Shown: positions 60,897 through 64,000 of the stretch, piece after piece
Numbering within the stretch: position 1 is the stretch's first letter
Layout: every line of letters begins with the position of its first letter
Assembly (NCBI RefSeq): GCF_029543085.1
Contig: NZ_CP119967.1
Coordinates: 3,374,501-3,438,500, forward strand
Direction of reading: 5' to 3'
DNA from: Pseudomonas sp. A34-9
Lineage (GTDB): Bacteria > Pseudomonadota > Gammaproteobacteria > Pseudomonadales > Pseudomonadaceae
Length of the DNA stretch: 64,000 nucleotides
Program-made: the position numbers and the translations under genes
The notes under the pieces: model-generated
What the model was told of the DNA's origin: nothing
Databases searched by the model: none
The model's input: the letters and a program-made list of their open reading frames with translations, nothing else

Positions 60897-62195
60897 ATGC
60901 TATCGGCTGTTCGTTTTTCCCGTTCCGACCTGTTCAAAGGCCTGTTGCTGGGCCTGACGTGCACCGCCACCCTCCCCGCGCTGGCCGACAACGATTCCGA
61001 TCTGTTGACCCGCAGCACCCTCACCGGTGACTGGGGTGGCTTGCGTCACCAGATGGATGAACAAGGAATCAAATTCACCGGCGACTACAGCGGTGAAATG
61101 GCTTACAACGCCGACGGCGGTTTGCATCGATCGGCGCGCTACTCGCAGAACATCAAACTCGGCGTGCAGTTCGATCTGAGCAAACTGTACGGCGTCGACA
61201 ATGCCGGCAAGGTCCAGTTGACCATCAACGACCGACGCGGCAACAGCGCTTCGGAAGACCTCGTCGGCAACCGTTTGCCGATTCAGGAAAACTACGGCGG
61301 CCTGTACACGCGCCTGACCGAACTGAGCTACGAGCGCAGCCTGTTTACCCCGGCGCTCAACGTGAAACTCGGTTACATGGCCATGGGCAATGACCTCGGC
61401 GGCCTCGACAGTGGCATTCTGTGCAACTTCATGAACGCCGGTTTCTGTGGCCACCCGCTGAACATGTCCGGTGGCAGCGGCTGGACCAACTACCCCAACG
61501 CGCGCCTCGGCGTGCGGGTGAAATACGATCTGTCGTCTTCCTGGCAACTGCGGGTGGCTGCATTCAACGTTGATCCTGAAAGCAACGGCAACTCCAGCCG
61601 AGCTTGGCACCTTGACCCGAAACACACCACCGGCACCGTGGTTCCCATCGAGTTGGTGTACAAGCACGCGGGCACCCTGCCCGGCGAATACAAGCTCGGC
61701 TACTACTACGACAGCTCCGATGTAAAACGCATCGGCAGTGACAAAGAAGTGTCCGGTCGCGGCGGTCATTATCTGCTGATCGATCAAGCCATCTGGAGCT
61801 CGCCAACCTCCGAAGGCCGCAGCCTGCACGCCTTCGGTCAATACTCGGCGGCCAGCGAAGCGGCTTCGCCGTTCAGCAAGTGGTACGGCACCGGCGTGGT
61901 TCTGTACAAGCCGTTTGAAGGTCGCCCGCGTGACACCGTCGCCCTGGGTTATGGCCGCGCCGTGCCGAACCCGCGCAGCCGCGATGTGCAGCAGGACGCC
62001 GCATTGAACAACGGCACTGCGTTCCCGAACCTGGACAGCGCCGAGCAATTGATCGAACTCGGTTATGGCTACCAGGCGACGCCTTGGCTGACGCTGCGCC
62101 CGAATGTGCAGTACATCATTGAGCCCGGCGCGTTTTCCGGGCAGGACATCGATAATGCGTTGGTGTTTGGACTGCAAGTGAAAGCGGCGCTCTAA
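60897..62195 (+). CDS. oprB: Carbohydrate-selective porin OprB
   Basis: 432 residues. Signal peptide ends LPALA. LTGDWGGLRHQMDEQGIKFTGDYSGE is the conserved OprB N-terminus and the protein is a 16-strand-like beta-barrel with terminal strand ending in KAAL. It carries glucose and other sugars across the outer membrane to the periplasmic dehydrogenase Gcd upstream. CAGGAAG ribosome site precedes ATG 60897. Confidence 0.95.
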   Translation: MLSAVRFSRSDLFKGLLLGLTCTATLPALADNDSDLLTRSTLTGDWGGLRHQMDEQGIKFTGDYSGEMAYNADGGLHRSARYSQNIKLGVQFDLSKLYGVDNAGKVQLTINDRRGNSASEDLVGNRLPIQENYGGLYTRLTELSYERSLFTPALNVKLGYMAMGNDLGGLDSGILCNFMNAGFCGHPLNMSGGSGWTNYPNARLGVRVKYDLSSSWQLRVAAFNVDPESNGNSSRAWHLDPKHTTGTVVPIELVYKHAGTLPGEYKLGYYYDSSDVKRIGSDKEVSGRGGHYLLIDQAIWSSPTSEGRSLHAFGQYSAASEAASPFSKWYGTGVVLYKPFEGRPRDTVALGYGRAVPNPRSRDVQQDAALNNGTAFPNLDSAEQLIELGYGYQATPWLTLRPNVQYIIEPGAFSGQDIDNALVFGLQVKAAL

Positions 62196-62214
62196 GCCCC
62201 CCATAAAAGGCAAT

Positions 62215-62244
62215 AAAAAACCCGGTTCGAATGCCGGGTTTTTT
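62215..62244. terminator. Bidirectional terminator between oprB and the small acidic gene
   Basis: CCCGG (62221-62225) pairs with CCGGG (62234-62238), extended by A6 on the left and T6 on the right, loop of 8. It serves oprB on the plus strand and the convergent 62257-62457 gene on the minus strand. Confidence 0.9.
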
Positions 62245-62256
62245 ATGGGCTTTGTA

Positions 62257-62457
62257 TTATTTCGGCTCGGGATGTTCGCTCGAGACAGAGTTGTTGGCAT
62301 CGACATCGCTCATGTCTTCATCGACCGGCGAATCGTCGTCCGCCGGCAGCGGCACTTCAGGTTCATCGTGTCGCGGATCATGGCCGGTCTCGTTGTCCGT
62401 AGTGCGGGTGACTGGCTGCTGCGAGATGTTGCCCTGCGCTTTCTCATCAATGTCCAT
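62257..62457 (-). CDS. Small acidic hypothetical protein
   Basis: 66 residues, very rich in Asp, Glu, Pro, Ser and Thr (for example VPLPADDDSPVDEDMSD) and with no hydrophobic core, so probably intrinsically disordered. AGGAGA is correctly placed before ATG 62457. I do not recognise a named family. It ends at a bidirectional terminator shared with oprB. Confidence 0.7.
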   Translation of the reverse strand: MDIDEKAQGNISQQPVTRTTDNETGHDPRHDEPEVPLPADDDSPVDEDMSDVDANNSVSSEHPEPK

Positions 62458-62601
62458 GCTGGCTCTCCTGCTGAAGCACGGAAGTTCCGCGCATAAATGT
62501 CAGAGACGATCCGTCATCGCGAGTGCCAGCCAGTGGACGAATGGCAGCACTCCATGGCTTTGGCCATGAACAATATTCTGTCGTGAATCGCCCAAAAAGA
62601 A

Positions 62602-62622
62602 GCCAGGGCATAAAGCCCTGGC
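62602..62622 (-). terminator. Terminator of the Lys-rich protein gene
   Basis: Stem GCCAGGGC (62602-62609) with GCCCTGGC (62615-62622), 5-base loop, followed on the minus strand by TTCTTTTTGG. It lies 14 bp beyond the stop at 62636. Confidence 0.85.
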
Positions 62623-62635
62623 AGACAGAAAAAGA

Positions 62636-62881
62636 TCACTTTTTCTTTTTAGCCGGCTTATCAGCCTTCTTCGTATCCTTGGCCTTCTCAGGCTTGCTGT
62701 CCGTTTTTTTCGCGGACTTCTTGGGCTCGGCATCTTTCTTCTTGTCTTTCTTGTCGGAAGACTTTGAAAGCGCCGAAGCCGCCGCTGATTTCTTCTCAGG
62801 TGATGACTTCTTGTCTTTCAAATCCTTGCTGGCTTTCGAAGCGTCACCTTTGTCTTTGCTTTTCTTTTCGTCTTTAGCCAC
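62636..62881 (-). CDS. Lysine-rich low-complexity protein (histone-like tail)
   Basis: 81 residues from GTG 62881; another GTG three codons upstream is possible but AGAGGTGG fits 62881. More than a third of residues are Lys, with Ser, Ala and Asp in repeating KKS/DKK/PKK units and a final run of Lys. This resembles the disordered Lys/Ala tails of AlgP-like or histone H1-like Pseudomonas proteins without their repeated KPAA units. Likely role: nucleic-acid or membrane surface binding; unproven. Confidence 0.7.
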   Translation of the reverse strand: MAKDEKKSKDKGDASKASKDLKDKKSSPEKKSAAASALSKSSDKKDKKKDAEPKKSAKKTDSKPEKAKDTKKADKPAKKKK

Positions 62882-62940
62882 GTTGACCACCTCTCGGAGT
62901 GTGCCGTTATTGACACAGCGCCTGTGCGATTGACCACAAG

Positions 62941-63105
62941 CTAATCATTAGGCGAGCAGGCCTCTGAGCGGTTCAGATTATTTTGAGGCATCAGCAACAA
63001 GCCAAATGAAGTGGCGCCGGCTGTCGCCAGCGCCACCCGCACCCCGCGCGCTAGATTCGCGTGCTCACTGATCTGCTGGTCGAGTACTTCGGCGAATCTC
63101 CGCAC
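62941..63105 (-). pseudogene. Possible small membrane protein or remnant
   Basis: A minus-strand frame ending at TAG 62941-62943 reads EVRRFAEVLDQQISEHANLA and then RGVRVALATAGATSFGLLLMPQNNLN, an amphipathic helix followed by one hydrophobic segment. The possible GTG start (63105) has a poor ribosome site and a stop lies upstream at 63124-63126. It looks protein-like but may be a relic. The rest of the 314-bp gap 62891-63204 holds nothing else clear. Confidence 0.3.
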
Positions 63106-63204
63106 CTCGCGGCGCAGCCGCTGTCACAGCACGATGAAGCGCCGGCCTCTGGTTGAGGGTTCCATTGGGAGCTTTTTTGCTGACGCCATGACAGGGGAAA
63201 CGAA

Positions 63205-63666
63205 GTGACGCAACGCCTGCAACCGCCAACGCGTCGGACTGCATTTATCGCAGACACCACGGCGCTGATCCTGTTTTTCACCACCACCGGCATCATCAAT
63301 GAGCGTTTCATTGCCGGCATGACGTGGGATCAGGTTCTGCACGCGCGCCTTCTGGGTGCAGCGCTGATGGTTCCGGTCGCGCGACCTTACGGTATCTGGC
63401 GCGATTGGGTGATGACGCGCGCAGGTCAGGGCCGGGTGTCGAGATTGATATGGGACAGTATTGCCCTGGTCAGCTTTCAAGTGCCGATCTATGCGGCGAT
63501 CATTGCCTTCAGTGGCGCATCGGGAGCAGGACTGGTGCGCGGCACGCTGGGTGCGGCCGTGATGATGCTGGTTCTGGGGCGGCCTTATGGAGCGTTTCTT
63601 AATGGGGTGCGGAGGCTGTTTGGCTTGCCTCCGGGTGGAGACAAGCCGATGTCGTTGAATGGTTGA
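63205..63666 (+). CDS. alaE: L-alanine exporter AlaE
   Basis: 153 residues from GTG 63205 with AGGGGAAA upstream. Four hydrophobic segments and the AlaE landmarks FIADTTALILFFTTTGIINERFIAGM, RPYGIWRDWV and GRPYGAFLNGVRRLFGL are present at family-typical length (about 150). It pumps out excess alanine across the inner membrane. Confidence 0.93.
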   Translation: MTQRLQPPTRRTAFIADTTALILFFTTTGIINERFIAGMTWDQVLHARLLGAALMVPVARPYGIWRDWVMTRAGQGRVSRLIWDSIALVSFQVPIYAAIIAFSGASGAGLVRGTLGAAVMMLVLGRPYGAFLNGVRRLFGLPPGGDKPMSLNG

Positions 63667-63790
63667 GTGGCTGTTATCGGCCAAGAGCGGTCAGTCATGA
63701 TCGACTGTTATCGACCCTTAGAGGACGTTGTCAGTGCACTGAGTAACTAGTAAAAAGGTCATCTCCAGTTCTAGGTGCTGAAACGAATTT

Positions 63791-64000
63791 ATGATTACTG
63801 GCTATGGTCAACGCGTTTGTAATCGTTGCGGCGAGTCAATTACTGCTTATTGTCCATCAACTGAAACGCTAGCAATCATTGGGATTTTCCACGGAAAAGG
63901 TGATCGGGTAGTAGTAGATGAGATAGTCCGCAGAGAAAATATTGATCCGGATGTTGTCTGGGAGTATTTCCACCATCGGATGAATTCTCTGTGCGAGCAA
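63791..64000 (+). CDS. 5' part of an unrecognised protein with a CxxC pair (3' cut by window end)
   Basis: ATG 63791 opens a frame of 70 codons with no stop to the edge of the window: MITGYGQRVCNRCGESITAY at the start, then FHGKGDRVVVDEIVRREN. One CxxC knuckle (CNRCG) and later Cys residues suggest zinc binding. The ribosome site is weak. DNA is less GC-rich than alaE. Family not recognised. Confidence 0.5.
   Translation, partial: MITGYGQRVCNRCGESITAYCPSTETLAIIGIFHGKGDRVVVDEIVRRENIDPDVVWEYFHHRMNSLCEQ

Noticed and set aside
1..64000. tRNA genes, CRISPR array, insertion sequence or prophage
   Set aside because: No cloverleaf with a T-loop GTTCRANYC, no regularly spaced repeats, and no transposase, integrase or phage structural protein were seen.

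Overview
The window is a Pseudomonas chromosome segment, most like the P. fluorescens/koreensis group. The support is a GC-rich codon style, a typical Pseudomonas REP doublet (35687-35775), a xylR-xylA-xylFGH locus, the periplasmic glucose pair gcd-oprB, an AlaE exporter and many LysR/MFS pairs. No rRNA, tRNA, CRISPR array or intact insertion sequence was seen.

Region 1 (1-1.9 kb): the tail of an unknown gene, two small lipoproteins (lipocalin, DUF3833) and the 3' remnant of a short-chain dehydrogenase. Region 2 (1.9-18.3 kb) is the most interesting part. A minus-strand operon encodes a flavin hydroxylase, a DUF1302 protein, a DUF1329 protein, an Asp-box (YCF48-like) protein, an MMPL/RND pump, an MFS carrier, a cupin, a fumarylacetoacetase-like hydrolase, an NAD epimerase and a cyclase-family hydrolase. 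Next to it lie a Rieske ferredoxin and a vicinal-oxygen-chelate (extradiol) dioxygenase, a NodD/NahR-like LysR regulator and an alpha/beta C-C hydrolase. The enzyme set resembles what I recall of the fde flavonoid-degradation operon of Herbaspirillum. Three promoters here carry the same 37-bp element ATC-N9-GAT-N7-ATC-N9-GAT, which is the architecture of a rhizobial nod box. A fourth, near-perfect copy precedes a second NodD-like regulator at 21.3 kb. I infer a flavonoid or similar plant-phenolic catabolic regulon with its own envelope transport module.

Region 3 (18.5-24.4 kb): an amidohydrolase plus GlcG-like protein, the second NodD-like regulator, then a nucleobase permease and deaminase with a divergent LysR gene. 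Region 4 (24.4-31.8 kb): an RND efflux pump and its adaptor with a TetR gene and twin operators, then an MFS pump with a divergent LysR gene. Region 5 (31.8-38.5 kb): xylose isomerase pathway and ABC transporter with XylR; no xylulokinase is present. Region 6 (38.5-46.4 kb): LysR and MFS genes, then a cytochrome c/2Fe-2S/molybdopterin dehydrogenase operon with a coupled 18-codon leader peptide, and an Old Yellow Enzyme.

Region 7 (46.4-54 kb) is a patchwork: a zinc phospholipase C-like exported protein, an MFS carrier, an AT-richer 747-residue metallo-beta-lactamase-fold protein, a small gene that has lost its 3' end, a Rieske oxygenase and a thymidylate-kinase-like protein. Region 8 (54-64 kb): class V aminotransferase, bestrophin-like channel, solA-metQ pair, gcd-oprB, two small low-complexity proteins, alaE, and the start of a CxxC-containing gene cut by the window end.
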